DNA of 64,000 nt from Prosopocoilus inquinatus. Lineage: Eukaryota; Arthropoda; Insecta; Coleoptera; Lucanidae. Under the pieces are notes generated by a model. That model was not told where the DNA came from and ran no database searches. It saw nothing but the letters and a program-made list of their open reading frames with translations. Where the stretch lies: positions 1,178,001-1,242,000 of the forward strand of contig JAYKNF010000018.1 in assembly GCA_036172665.1 (NCBI GenBank), in the 5' to 3' direction. This document shows, in pieces, positions 21,085 through 33,385 of the stretch; position 1 is the first letter of the stretch; the number at the start of each line of letters is the position of its first letter. Both the position numbers and the translations under genes were made by a program.

Positions 21085-23850
21085 GAGATACGAAGTTCTC
21101 GGACGCAGCTGAAGCTGGAAATAGTTTTAAATGAAACAACACGTATTAGCGTTGTTCCTGTGATGTATCTAATCGATCCTTACTCATCTATCATGTTATT
21201 TGGCGTTTCGATGGACTCAAGTAACTTTGATGTGAGATACGAAGTTCTCGGACGCAGCTGAAGCTGGAAATAGTTTTAAATGAAACAACACGTATTAGCG
21301 TTGTTCCTGTGCTGTATCTAATCGATCCTTACTCATATATCATGTTATTTGGCGTTTCGATGGACTCCAGTAACCCTGACGTGAGATACGAAGTTCTCGG
21401 ACGCAGCAGAAGCTGGAAATAGTTTTAAACGAAACAACACGTATTAGCGTTGTTCCTGTGATGTAGCTAAACGATCCTTACTTAGCTACTATGTTATTTG
21501 ACGTTTCGATGGACTCCAGTAACTCTAATGTGAGATACGAAATTTTCGGACGCAGCAGCAGCTGGAAATAGTTTGAAACGAAACAACACATATTAGCGTT
21601 CTTCCTGTGATGTATCTAATCGATCCTTACTCATCTATCATGTTATTTGACGTTTGGACGGACTCCAGTAACTCTGATGAGAGATACAAAGTTCTCGGAC
21701 GCAGTAGAAGCTGGAAATAGTTTTGAACGAAACAACACGTATTAGCGTTGTTCCTGTGATGTATCTAATCGATCCTTACTCATATATCATATTATTTGGC
21801 GTTTCGATGGACTCCAGTAGCTCTGATGTGAGATACGACGTTTTCGGACGCAGCAGAAGCTGGAAATAGTTTTAAACGAAACAACACGCATTAGCGTTGT
21901 TCCTGTGATGCATCTAATCGATCCTTACTCATCTATCATGATATTTGGCGTTTCGATGGACTCCAGTAACTTTGATGAGAGATACAAAGTTCTCGGACGC
22001 AGTAGAAGCTGGAAATAGTTTTGAACGAAACAACACGTATTAGCGTTGTTCCTGTGATGTATCTAAACGATCCTTACTTATCTAACATGTTATTTGACGT
22101 TTGGATGGACTCCAGTAAGTCTGATGTGAGATACAAAGTTTTTGGACTCAGCAGAAACTGGAAATAGTTTTAAACGAAACAACACGTATTAGCGTTGTTC
22201 CTGTGCTGTATCTAATCGATCCTTACTCATATATCATGTTATTTGGCGTTTCGATGGACGCCAGTAACTTTGATGTGAGATACGAAGTTCTCGGACGCAG
22301 CTGAAGCTGGAAATAGTTTTGAACGAAACAACACGTATTAGCGTTGTTCCTGTGATGCATCTAATCGATCCTTACTCATCTATCATGTTATTTGGCGTAT
22401 CGATGGACTCCAGTAACTTCGATGAGAGATACAAAGTTCTCGGACGCAGTAGAAGCTGGAAATAGTTTTGAACGAAACAACACGTATTAGCGTTGTTCCT
22501 GTGATGTATCTAAACGATCCTTACTTATCTAACATGTTATTTGACGTTTGGATGGACTCCAGTAAGTCTGATGTGAGATACAAAGATTTTGGACGCAGCA
22601 GGAGCTGGAAATTGTTTTAAACGAAACAACACGCATTAGCGTTGTTCCTGTGATGTATCTAATCGATCCTTACTCATCTATCATGTTATTTGACGTTTGG
22701 ACGGACTCCAGTAACTCTGATGAGAGATACAAAGTTCTCGGACGCAGTAGAAGCTGGAAATAGTTTTGAACGAAACAACACGTATTAGCGTTGTTCCTGT
22801 GATGCATCTAAACGATCCTTACTTAGCTACTATGTTATTTGACGTTTCGATGGACTCCAGTAACTCTAATGTGAGATACGAAATTTTCGGACGCAGCAGC
22901 AGCTGGAAATAGTTTGAAACGAAACAACACATATTAGCGTTCTTCCTGTGATGTATCTAATCGATCCTTACTCATCTATCATGTTATTTGACGTTTGGAC
23001 GGACTCCAGTAACTCTGATGAGAGATACAAAGTTCTCGGACGCAGTAGAAGCTGGAAATAGTTTTGAACGAAACAACACGTATTAGCGTTGTTCCTGTGA
23101 TGTATCTAAACGATCCTTACTTATCTAACATGTTATTTGACGTTTGGATGGACTCCAGTAGCTCTGATGTGAGATACAAAGTTTTTGGACGCAGCAGAAG
23201 CTGGAAATAGTTTTGAACGAAACAAAACGTATTAGCGTTGTTCCTGTGATGTATCTAATCGATCCTTACTTAGCTACTATGTTATTTGACGTTTCGATGG
23301 ACTCCAGTAACTCTAATGTGAGATACGAAATTTTCGGAAGCAGCAGAAGCTGGAAATAGTTTTAAACGAAACAACACGCATTAGCGTTATTCCTGTGATA
23401 TATCTAATTGATCCTTACTCATCTATCATGTTATTTGGCGTTTCGATGGACTCCAGTAACTTTGATGTGAGATACGAAGTTCTCGGGCGCAGCTGAAGCT
23501 GGAAATAGTTTTAAATGAAACAACACGTATTAGCGTTGTTCCTGTGATGTATCTAAACGATCCTTACTTATCTAACATGTTATTTGACGTTTGGATGGAC
23601 TCCAGTAAGTCTGATGTGAGATACAAAGATTTTGGACGCAGCAGGAGCTGGAAATAGTTTTAAACGAAACAACACGCATTAGCGTTGTTCCTGTGATGTA
23701 TCTAATCGATCCTTGCTTACCTATCATGTTATTTGACGTTTGGATGGACTCCAGTAACCCTGACGTGAGATACGAAGTTCTCGGACGCAGCAGAAGCTGG
23801 AAATAGTTTTAAACGAAACAACACGCATTAGCGTTGTTCCTGTGATGTAT
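21085..23850. repeat. 2.8 kb duplication, right copy
   Basis: The partner of 16739-19504, with a complete H10 at 22057-23546. Private changes include cagaaactgg near 22152 and aaattgtttt near 22610. The match ends where this copy reads gtatttaatc and the other gtatctaatc. Confidence 0.88.
22057..23546. repeat. H10 higher-order repeat, copy 2
   Basis: Same ten-unit order as copy 1, produced by the 2.8 kb duplication (offset 4346). It has a private change cagaaactgg in unit 1. Confidence 0.88.
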
Positions 23851-24142
23851 TTAATCGATACTTACTCATCTATCATGTTATTTGGCGTTTCGATGGACTC
23901 CAGTAACTTTGATGTGAGATACGAAGTTCTCGGACGCAGCTGAAGCTGGAAATAGTTTTAAATGAAACAACACGTATTAGCGTTGTTCCTGTGATGTATC
24001 TAAACGATCCTTACTTATCTATCATGTTATTTGACGTTTGGATGGACTCCAGTAACCCTGACGTGAGATACGAAGTTCTCGGACGCAGCAGAAGCTGGAA
24101 AAAGTTTTAAACGAAACAACACGCATTAGCGTTGTTCCTGTG

Positions 24143-24887
24143 ATGTATCTAATCGATCCTTACTCATCTATCATGTTATTTGACGTTTCGATGGACTCCA
24201 GTAACTCTAATGTGAGATACGAAATTTTCGGACGCAGCAGAAGCTGAAAATAGTTTTAAACGAAACAACACGCATTAGCGTTGTTCCTGTGATGTATCTA
24301 ATCGATCCTTACTTATCTATCATGTTATTTGACGTTTGGATGGACTCCAGTAACCCTGACGTGAGATACGAAGTTCTCGGACGCAGCAGAATCTGGAAAT
24401 AATTTTAAACGAAACAACACGCATTGGCGTTGTTCCTGTCATGTATCTAATCGATCCTTACTCATCTATCGTGTTATTTGACGTTTGGATGGACTCCAGT
24501 AACCCTGACGTGATATACGAAGTTCTCGGACGCAGCAGAAGCTGGAAATAGTTTTAAACGAAACAACACGTATTAGCCTTGTTCCTGTGATGTATCTAAT
24601 CGATCCTTACTCATCTATCATGTTATTTGGCGTTTCGATCTACTCCAGTAACTTAGATGTGAGATACGAAGTTCTCGGGCGCAGCTGAAGCTAGAAATAG
24701 TTTTAAACGAAACAACACGCATTAGCGTTGTTCCTGTGTAGTATCTAATCGATCCTTACTTATCTATCATGTTATTTGACATTTCGAAGGACTCCAGTAG
24801 CTCTGATGTGATATACGACGTTTTCGGACGCAGCAGCAGCTGGAAATAGTTTTAAACGAAACAACACATATTAGCGTTGTTCCTGTG
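24143..24887. repeat. Five-unit block shared with 45.7 kb and 63.3 kb
   Basis: The order TAA, CCC (agaatctgg), CCC (gtcatg start, tatcgtg, gtgatatac), TTT-like (gatctactcc), TAG matches 45685-46429 and 63265 to the window end. The offset 21,542 equals 145 units minus the 63-bp deletion at 28.9 kb. The right-hand copies add gatgtttcgttgg, absent here. Confidence 0.85.
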
Positions 24888-27718
24888 ATGTATCTAATCG
24901 ATCCTTACTTAGCTACTATGTTATTTGACGTTTCGATGGACTCCAGTAACTATAATGTGAGATACGAAATTTTCGGACGCAGCAGCAGCTGGAAATAGTT
25001 TGAAACGAAACAACACATATTAGCGTTGTTCCTGTGATGTATCTAATCGATCCTTACTCATCTATCATGTTATTTGACGTTTGGACGGACTCCAGTAACT
25101 CTGATGAGAGATACAAAGTTCTCGGACGCAGTAGAAGCTGGAAATAGTTTTGAACGAAACAACACGTATTAGCGTTGTTCCTGTGATGTATCTAAACGAT
25201 CCTTACTTATCTAACATGTTATTTGGCGTTTCGATGGACTCCAGTAACTTTGATGTGAGATACGAAGTTCTCGGACGCAGCTGAAGCTGGAAATAGTTTT
25301 AAATGAAACAACACGTATTAGCGTTGTTCCTGTGCTGTATCTAATCGATCCTTACTCATATATCATGTTATTTGGCGTTTCGATGGACTCCAGTAACCCT
25401 GACGTGAGATACGAAGTTCTCGGACGCAGCAGAAGCTGGAAATAGTTTTAAATGAAACAACACGTATTAGCGTTGTTCCTGTGATGTATCTATTCGATCC
25501 TTACTCATCTATCATGTTATTTGACGTTTGGACGGACTCCAGTAACTCTGATGAGAGATACAAAGTTTTCGGACGCAGTAGAAGCTGGAAATAGTTTTAA
25601 ATGAAACAACACGTATTAGCGTTGTTCCTGTGATGTATCTAATCGATCCTTACTCATCTATCATGTTATTTGGCGTTTCGATGGACTCCAGTAGCTCTGA
25701 TGTGAGATACGACGTTTTCTGAGGCAGCAGAAGCTGAAAATAGTTTTAAACGAAACAACACGCATTAGCGTTGTTCCTGTGATGTATCTAATCGATCCTT
25801 ACTCATCTATCATGTTATTTGACGTTTCGATGGACTCCAGTAACTCTAATGTGAGAAACGAAATTTTCGGACGCAGCAGAAGCTGGAAATAGTTTTAAAC
25901 GAAACAACACGCATTAGCGTTGTTCCTGTGATGTATCTAATCGATCCTTACTTATCTATCATGTTATTTGACGTTTGGATGGACTCCAGTAACCCTGACG
26001 TGAGATACGAAGTTCTCGGACGCAGCAGAATCTGGAAATAGTTTTAAACGAAACAACACGCATTAGCGTTGTTCCTGTGATGTATCTAATCGATCCTTAC
26101 ACATCTGTCATGTTATTTGGCGTTTCGATGGACTCCAGTAACTTTGATGTGAGATACGAAGTTCTCGGACGCAGCTGAAGCTGGAAATAGTTTTAAATGA
26201 AACAACACGTATTAGCGTTGTTCCTGTGATGTATCTAAACGATCCTTACTTATCTAACATGTTATTTGACGTTTGGATGGACTCCAGCAAGTCTGATGTG
26301 AGATACGAAGTTCTCGGACGCAGCTGAAGCTGGAAATAGTTTTGAACTAAACAACACGTATTAGCGTTGTTCCTGTGATGTATCTAATCGATCCTTACTT
26401 AGCTACTATGTTATTTGACGTTTCGATGGACTCCAGTAACTCTAATGTGAGAAACGAAATTTTCGGACGCAGCAGAAGCTGGAAATAGTTTTAAATGAAA
26501 CAACACGTATTAGCGTTGTTCCTGTGATGTATCTAATCGATCCTTACACATCTGTCATGTTATTTGGCGTTTCGATGGACTCCAGTAACTTTGATGTGAG
26601 ATACGAAGTTCTCGGACGCAGCTGAAGCTGGAAATAGTTTTAAATGAAACAACACGTATTAGCGTTGTTCCTGTGCTGTATCTAATCGATCCTTACTCAT
26701 ATATCATGTTATTTGGCGTTTCGATGGACTCCAGTAACCCTGACGTGAGATACGAAGTTCTCGGACGCAGCAGAAGCTGGAAATAGTTTTAAACGAATCA
26801 ACACGTATTAGCGTTGTTCCTGTGATGTATCTAATCGATCCTTACTCATCTATCATGTTATTTGACGTTTGGATGGACTCCAGTAACTCTGATGTGAGAT
26901 ACAAAGTTTTTGGACGCAGCAGAAGCTGGAAATAGTTTTGAACTAAACAACACGTATTAGCGTTGTTCCTGTGATGTATCTAATCGATCCTTACTTAGCT
27001 ACTATGTTATTTGACGTTTCGATGGACTCCAGTAACTCTAATGTGAGAAACGAAATTTTCGGACGCAGCAGAAGCTGGAAATAGTTTTAAATGAAACAAC
27101 ACGTATTAGCGTTGTTCCTGTGATGTATCTAATCGATCCTTACTCATCTATCATGTTGTTTGGCGTTTCGATGGACTCCAGTAACTCTGATGAGAGACAC
27201 AAAGTTTTTGGACGCAGCAGGAGCTGGAAATAGTTTTAAACGAAACAACAGGTATTAGCGTTGTTCCTGAGCTGTATCTAATCGATCCTTACTAATATAT
27301 CATGTTATTTGGCGTTTCGATGGACTCCAGTAGCTCTGATATGAGATACGACGTTTTCGGACGCAGCAGAAGTTGGAAATAGTTTTAAGCGAAAGAACAC
27401 GTATTAGCGTTGTTCCTGTGATGTATCTAATCGATCCTTACTCATCTATCATGTTATTTGACGTTTGGATGGACTCCAGTAACTCTGATGAGAGACACAA
27501 AGATTTCGGACGCAGCAGAAGCTGGAAATAGTTTTAAACGAAACAACACCCATTAGCGTTGTTCCTGTGATGTATCTAATCGATCCTTACACATCTGTCA
27601 TGTTATTTGGCGTTTCGATGGACTCCAGTAACTTAGATGTGAGATACGAAGTTCTCGGACGCAGCTGAAGCTAGAAATAGTTTTAAACGAAACAACACGC
27701 ATTAGCGTTGTTCCTGTG

Positions 27719-27867
27719 TAGTATCTAATCGATCCTTACTTATCTATCATGTTATTTGACATTTCGATGGACTCCAGTAGCTCTGATGTGATATACGACG
27801 TTTTCGGACGCAGCAGCAGCTGGAAATAGTTTTAAACGAAACAACACATATTAGCGTTGTTCCTGTG
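27719..27867. repeat. Representative monomer, TAG family (rare marker unit)
   Basis: A rare family whose first bases are tagtatc instead of atgtatc. It also has gacatttcgatgg, agctctgatgtgatatac and gcagcagcagctgg. I find ten members, starting at 5547, 13392, 19648, 24739, 27719, 31232, 39576, 46281, 54029 and 63861 (partial). Nearly all follow a TTT-like unit with ctagaaatag and precede a TAA (tagctac) unit, so this three-unit cassette has been copied as a block. Because it is rare it is the best landmark for aligning copies of the array. Confidence 0.9.
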
Positions 27868-28016
27868 ATGTATCTAATCGATCCTTACTTAGCTACTATG
27901 TTATTTGACGTTTCGATGGACTCCAGTAACTCTAATGTGAGATACGAAATTTTCGGACGCAGCAGCAGCTGGAAATAGTTTGAAACGAAACAACACATAT
28001 TAGCGTTGTTCCTGTG
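27868..28016. repeat. Representative monomer, TAA family (tagctac subtype)
   Basis: A TAA-family unit with cttagctactatg, gacgtttcgatgg, aactctaatgtgag, gaaattttcgg, the CAG-rich stretch gcagcagcagctgg, gtttgaaacg and acacatatt. These changes travel together through dozens of units, which marks this as a stable lineage. In H10 it occurs twice, once with gcgttcttcc and once with ggaagcagcagaagc. Confidence 0.9.
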
Positions 28017-28910
28017 ATGTATCTAATCGATCCTTACTCATCTATCATGTTATTTGACGTTTGGACGGACTCCAGTAACTCTGATGAGAGATACAAAGTT
28101 CTCGGACGCAGTAGAAGCTGGAAATAGTTTTGAACGAAACAACACGTATTGGCGTTGTTCCTGTGATGTATCTAAACGATCCTTACTTATCTAACATGTT
28201 ATTTGACGTTTGGATGGACTCCAGTAACTCTGATGAGAGATACAAAGTTCTCGGACGCAGTAGAAGCTGGAAATAGTTTTAAATGAAACAACACGTATTA
28301 GCGTTGTTCCTGTGATGTATCTAATCGATCCTTACTCATCTATCATGCTATTTGGCGTTTCGATGGACTCCAGTAGCTCTGATGTGAGATACGACGTTTT
28401 CTGAGGCAGCAGAAGCTGGAAATAGTTTTAAACGAAACAACACGCATTAGCGTTGTTCCTGTGATGTATCTAATCGATCCTTACTCATCTATCATGTTAT
28501 TTGGCGTTTCGATTGACTCCAGTAACTTTGATGTGAGATACAAAGTTTTTGGACGCAGCAGAAGCTGGAAGTAGTTTTAAACGAAACAACACGCATTAGC
28601 GTTGTTCCTGTGATGTATCTAATCGATCCTTACTCATCTATCATGTTATTTGGCGTTTCGATGGACTCCAGTAACCCTGACGTGAGATACGAAGTTCTCG
28701 GACGCAGCAGAAACTGGAAATAGTTTTAAACGAAACAACACGTATTAGCGTTGTTCCTGTGATGTATCTAATCGATCCTTACTCATCTATCATGTTATTT
28801 GACGTTTGGATGGACTCCAGTAACTCTGATGTGAGATACGAAGTTTTTGGACGCAGCAGAAGCTGGAAATAGTTTTGAACTAAACAACACGTATTAGCGT
28901 TGTTCCTGTG

Positions 28911-28996
28911 ATGTATCTAATCGATCCTTACTTAGCTACCAGCAGCAGCTGGAAATAGTTTGAAACGAAACAACACATATTAGCGTTGTTCCTGTG
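28911..28996. repeat. Truncated 86-bp unit with a 63-bp internal deletion
   Basis: A TAA (tagctac) unit reads cttagctac and jumps directly to cagcagcagctgg, losing 63 bp from the middle. No shared bases are visible at the join. It is the shortest unit in the window and is not repeated elsewhere, so it is recent or lies outside the segments that were later amplified. Confidence 0.88.
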
Positions 28997-29145
28997 ATGT
29001 ATCTAATCGATCCTTACTCATCTATCATGTTATTTGACGTTTGGACGGACTCCAGTAACTCTGATGAGAGATACAAAGTTCTCGGACGCAGTAGAAGCTG
29101 GAAATAGTTTTGAACGAAACAACACGTATTAGCGTTGTTCCTGTG

Positions 29146-29294
29146 ATGTATCTAAACGATCCTTACTTATCTAACATGTTATTTGACGTTTGGATGGACT
29201 CCAGTAAGTCTGATGTGAGATACAAAGTTTTTGGACGCAGCAGAAGCTGGAAATAGTTTTAAACGAAACAACACCTATTAGCGTTGTTCCTGTG
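29146..29294. repeat. Representative monomer, AAG family
   Basis: An AAG-family unit with taaacgatcc (which destroys the ATCGAT site), cttatctaacatg, ggatggactcc, aagtctgatgtgag and acaaagtttttgg. Subtypes inside H10 carry ggactcagcag or acaaaggttttgg plus gcaggagctgg. This copy also has the private change acacctatt, shared with the copies near 33,740 and 48,190. Confidence 0.9.
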
Positions 29295-30213
29295 CTGTAT
29301 CTAATCGATCCTTACTCATATATCATGTTATTTGGCGTTTCGATGGACTCCAGTAGCTCTGATGTGAGATACGACGTTTTCGGACGCAGCAGAAGCTGGA
29401 AATAGTTTTAAACGAAACAACACGCATTAGCGAAGTTCCTGTGATGCATCTAATCGATCCTTACTCATCTATCATGTTATTTGGCGTTTCGATGGACTCC
29501 AGTAACTTTGATGTGAGATACGAAGTTCTCGGACGCAGCTGAAGCTGGAAATAGTTTTAAATGAAACAACACGTATTAGCGTTGTTCCTGTGCTGTATCT
29601 AATCGATCCTTACTCATATATCATGTTATTTGGCGTTTCGATGGACTCCAGTAACCCTGACGTGAGATACGAAGTTCTCGGACGCAGCAGAAACTGGAAA
29701 TAGTTTTAAACGAAACAACACGTATTAGCGTTGTTCCTGTGATGTATCTAATCGATCCTTACTCATCTATCATGTTATTTGACGTTTCGATGGACTCCAG
29801 TAACTCTAATGTGAGATACGAAATTTTCGGACGCAGCAGAAGCTGGAAATAGTTTTAAACGAAACAACACGCATTAGCGTTGTTCCTGTGATGTATCTAA
29901 TCGATCCTTACTTATCTATCATGTTATTTGACGTTTGGATGGACTCCAGTAACCCTGACGTGAGATACGAAGTTCTCGGACGCAGCAGAAGCTGGAAATA
30001 GTTTTAAACGAAACAACACGTATTAACGTTGTTCCTGTGATGTATCTAATCGATCCTTACTCATCTATCATGTTATTTGACTTTTGGATGGACTCCAGTA
30101 ACTCTGATGTGAGATACAAAGTTTTTGGACGCAGCAGAATCTGGAAATAGTTTTGAACGAAACAACACGTATTACCGTTGTTCCTGTGATGTATCTAATC
30201 GATCCTTACTCAT
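29175..30213. repeat. 1.04 kb block, first copy
   Basis: Matches 33645-34683 at an offset of 4470 bp (30 units) and therefore also the 14,453-bp copy near 48.1-49.1 kb. Shared rare marks include acacctatt, gcgaagttcc, gacttttgg, agaatctgg and attaccgttg. Confidence 0.87.
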
Positions 30214-30486
30214 CTATCATGGTATTTGACGTTTGGACGGACTCCAGTAACTCTGATGAGAGATACAAAGTTCTCGGACGCAGTAGAAGATGGAAATAGT
30301 TTTAAATGAAACAACACGTATTAGCGTTGTTCCTGTGATGTATCTAATCGATCCTTACTCATCTATCATGTTATTTGGCGTTTCGATGGACTCCAGTAAC
30401 TCTAATGTGAGAAACGAAATTTTCGGACGCAGCAGAAGCTGGAAATAGTTTTAAATGAAACAACACGTATTAGCGTTGTTCCTGTG

Positions 30487-31518
30487 ATGTATCTAATCCA
30501 TCCTTACTCATCTATCATGTTATTTGGCGTTTCGATGGACTCCAGTAACTCTGATGAGAGACACAAAGTTTTTGGACGCAGCAGGAGCTGGAAATAGTTT
30601 TAAACGAAACAACAGGTATTAGCGTTGTTCCTGAGCTGTATCTAATCGATCCTTACTAATATATCATGTTATTTGGCGTTTCGATGGACTCCAGTAGCTC
30701 TGATGTGAGATACGACGTTTTCGGACGCAGCAGAAGCTGGAAATAGTTTTAAACGAAAGAACACGTATTAGCGTTGTTCCTGTGATGTATCTAATCGATC
30801 CTTACTCATCTATCATGTTATTTGACGTTTGGATGGACTCCAGTAACTCTGATGAGAGACACAAAGATTTCGGACGCAGCAGAAGCTGGAAATAGTTTTG
30901 AACGAAACAACACGTATTAGCGTTGTTCCTGTGATGTATCTAATCGATCCTTACTCATCTATCATGTTATTTGACGTTTCGATGGACTCCAGTAGCTCTG
31001 ATGTGAGATACGACGTTTTCTGAGGCAGCAGAAGCTGGAAATAGTTTTAAACGAAACAACACGCATTAGCGTTGTTCCTGTGATGTATCTAATCGATCCT
31101 TACTCATTTATCATGTTATTTGGCGTTTCGATCTACTCCAGTAACTTAGATGTGAGATACGAAGTTCTCGGACGCAGCTGAAGCTAGAAATAGTTTTAAA
31201 CGAAACAACACGCATTAGCGTTGTTCCTGTGTAGTATCTAATCGATCCTTACTTATCTATCATGTTATTTGACATTTCGATGGACTCCAGTAGCTCTGAT
31301 GTGATATACGACGTTTTCGGACGCAGCAGCAGCTGGAAATAGTTTTAAACGAAACAACACATATTAGCGTTGTTCCTGTGATGTATATAATCGATCCTTA
31401 CTTAGCTACTATGTTATTTGACGTTTCAATGGACTCCAGTAACTCTAATGTGAGATACGAAATTTTCGGACGCAGCAGCAGCTGGAAATAGTTTGAAACG
31501 AAACAACACATATTAGCG
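30487..31518. repeat. 1.03 kb block, first copy
   Basis: Matches 38831-39862 at an offset of 8344 bp (56 units) and 53284-54315. Marks are ctaatccatcc, gagagacacaaag, caggtattag, gagctgtatc, ctaatatatc, cgaaagaacac and the TAG unit. Confidence 0.86.
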
Positions 31519-33385
31519 TTGTTCCTGTGATGTATCTAATCGATCCTTACTCATCTATCATGTTATTTGGCGTTTCGATGGACTCCAGTAGCTCTGATGT
31601 GAGATACGACGTTTTCTGAGGCAGCAGAAGCTGGAAATAGTTTTAAACGAAACAACACGCATTAGCGTTGTTCCTGTGATGTATCTAATCGATCCTTACT
31701 CATCTATCATGTTATTTGGCGTTTCGATGAACTCCAGTAACTTTGATGTGAGATACAAAGTTTTTGGACGCAGCAGAAGCTGGAAATAGTTTTAAACGAA
31801 ACAACACGTATTAGCGTTGTTCCTGTGCTGTATCTAATCGATCCTTACTCATCTATCATGTTATTTGACGTTTGGACGGACTCCAGTAACTCTGATGAGA
31901 GATACAAAGTTCTCGGACGCAGTAGAAGCTGGAAATAGTTTTGAACGAAACAACACGTATTAGCGTTGTTCCTGTGATGTATCTAAACGATCCTTACTTA
32001 TCTAACATGTTGTTTGACGTTTGGATGGACTCCAGTAAGTCTGATGTGAGATACAAAGTTTTTGGACGCAGCAGAAGCTGGAAATAGTTTTAAACGAAAC
32101 AACACGTATTAGCGTTGTTCCTGTGCTGTATCTAATCGATCCTTACTCATATATCATGTTATTTGGCGTTTCGATGGACTCCAGTAGCTCTGATGTGAGA
32201 TACGACGTTTTCGGACGCAGCAGAAGCTGGAAATAGTTTTAAACGAAACAACACGCATTAGCGTTGTTCCTGTGATGTATCTAATCGATCCTTACTCATC
32301 TATCATGTTATTTGGCGTTTCGATGGACTCCAGTAACTTTGATGTGAGATACGAAGTTCTCGGACGCAGCTGAAGCTGGAAATAGTTTTAAATGAAACAA
32401 CACGTATTAGCGTTGTTCCTGTGCTGTATCTAATCGATCCTTACTCATATATCATGTTATTTGGGGTTTCGATGGACTCCAGTAACCCTGACGTGAGATA
32501 CGAAGTTCTCGGACGCAGCTGAAGCTGGAAATAGTTTTAAATGAAACAACACGTATTAGCGTTGTTCCTGTGCTGTATCTAATCGATCCTTACTCATATA
32601 TCATGTTATTTGACGTTTCGATGGACTCCAGTAACTCTAATGTGAGATACGAAATTTTCGGACGCAGCAGAAGCTGGAAATAGTTTTAAACGAAACAACA
32701 CGCATTAGCGTTGTTCCTGTGATGTATCTAATCGATCCTTACTTATCTATCATGTTATTTGACGTTTGGATGGACTCCAGTAACCCTGACGTGAGATACG
32801 AAGTTCTCGGACGCAGCAGAAGCTGGAAATAGTTTTAAACGAAACAACACGTATTAACGTTGTTCCTGTGATGTATCTAATCGATCCTTACTCATCTATC
32901 ATGTTATTTGACTTTTGGATGGACTCCAGTAACTCTGATGTGAGATACAAAGTTTTTGGACGCAGCAGAAGCTGGAAATAGTTTTGAACGAAACAACACG
33001 TATTACCGTTGTTCCTGTGATGTATCTAATCGATCCTTACTCATATATCATGTTATTTGGCGTTTCGATGGACTCCAGTAGCTCTGATGTGAGATACGAC
33101 GTTTTCGGACGCAGCAGAAGCTGGAAATAGTTTTAAACGAAACAACACGCATTAGCGTTGTTCCTGTGATGCATCTAATCGATCCTTACTCATCTATCAT
33201 GTTATTTGGCGTTTCGATGGACTCCAGTAACTTTGATGAGAGATACAAAGTTCTCGGACGCAGTAGAAGCTGGAAATAGTTTTGAACGAAACAACACGTA
33301 TTAGCGTTGTTCCTGTGATGTATCTAAACGATCCTTACTTATCTAACATGTTATTTGACGTTTGGATGGACTCCAGTAAGTCTGA
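31388..33385. repeat. 2.0 kb block, first copy
   Basis: Matches 35411-37408 at an offset of 4023 bp (27 units). Differences seen include tttcaatgg near 31427, tgttgtttgac near 32010 and ttggggtttc at 32461 here, against gcagcatctgg near 35504, aaataaaac near 36564 and gacgtagcag near 36686 in the other copy. It ends exactly where the 11.8 kb block begins. Confidence 0.87.

Larger units (their letters stand above)
23851..31387. repeat. Mosaic satellite segment
   Basis: Units of all families in short shared runs. 24143-24887 matches 45685-46429 and 63265-64000. 27123-27569 matches 30487-30933, 38831 onward and 53284 onward. TAG units lie at 24739, 27719 and 31232. Individual private changes are denser here than right of 33.4 kb, so this looks like an older, less recently homogenised part. 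No non-satellite sequence. Confidence 0.8.

Noticed and set aside
27868..28016. A CAG trinucleotide microsatellite
   Set aside because: gcagcagcagc in TAA and TAG units has only three CAG steps and is a fixed family variant, not an expanding tract.
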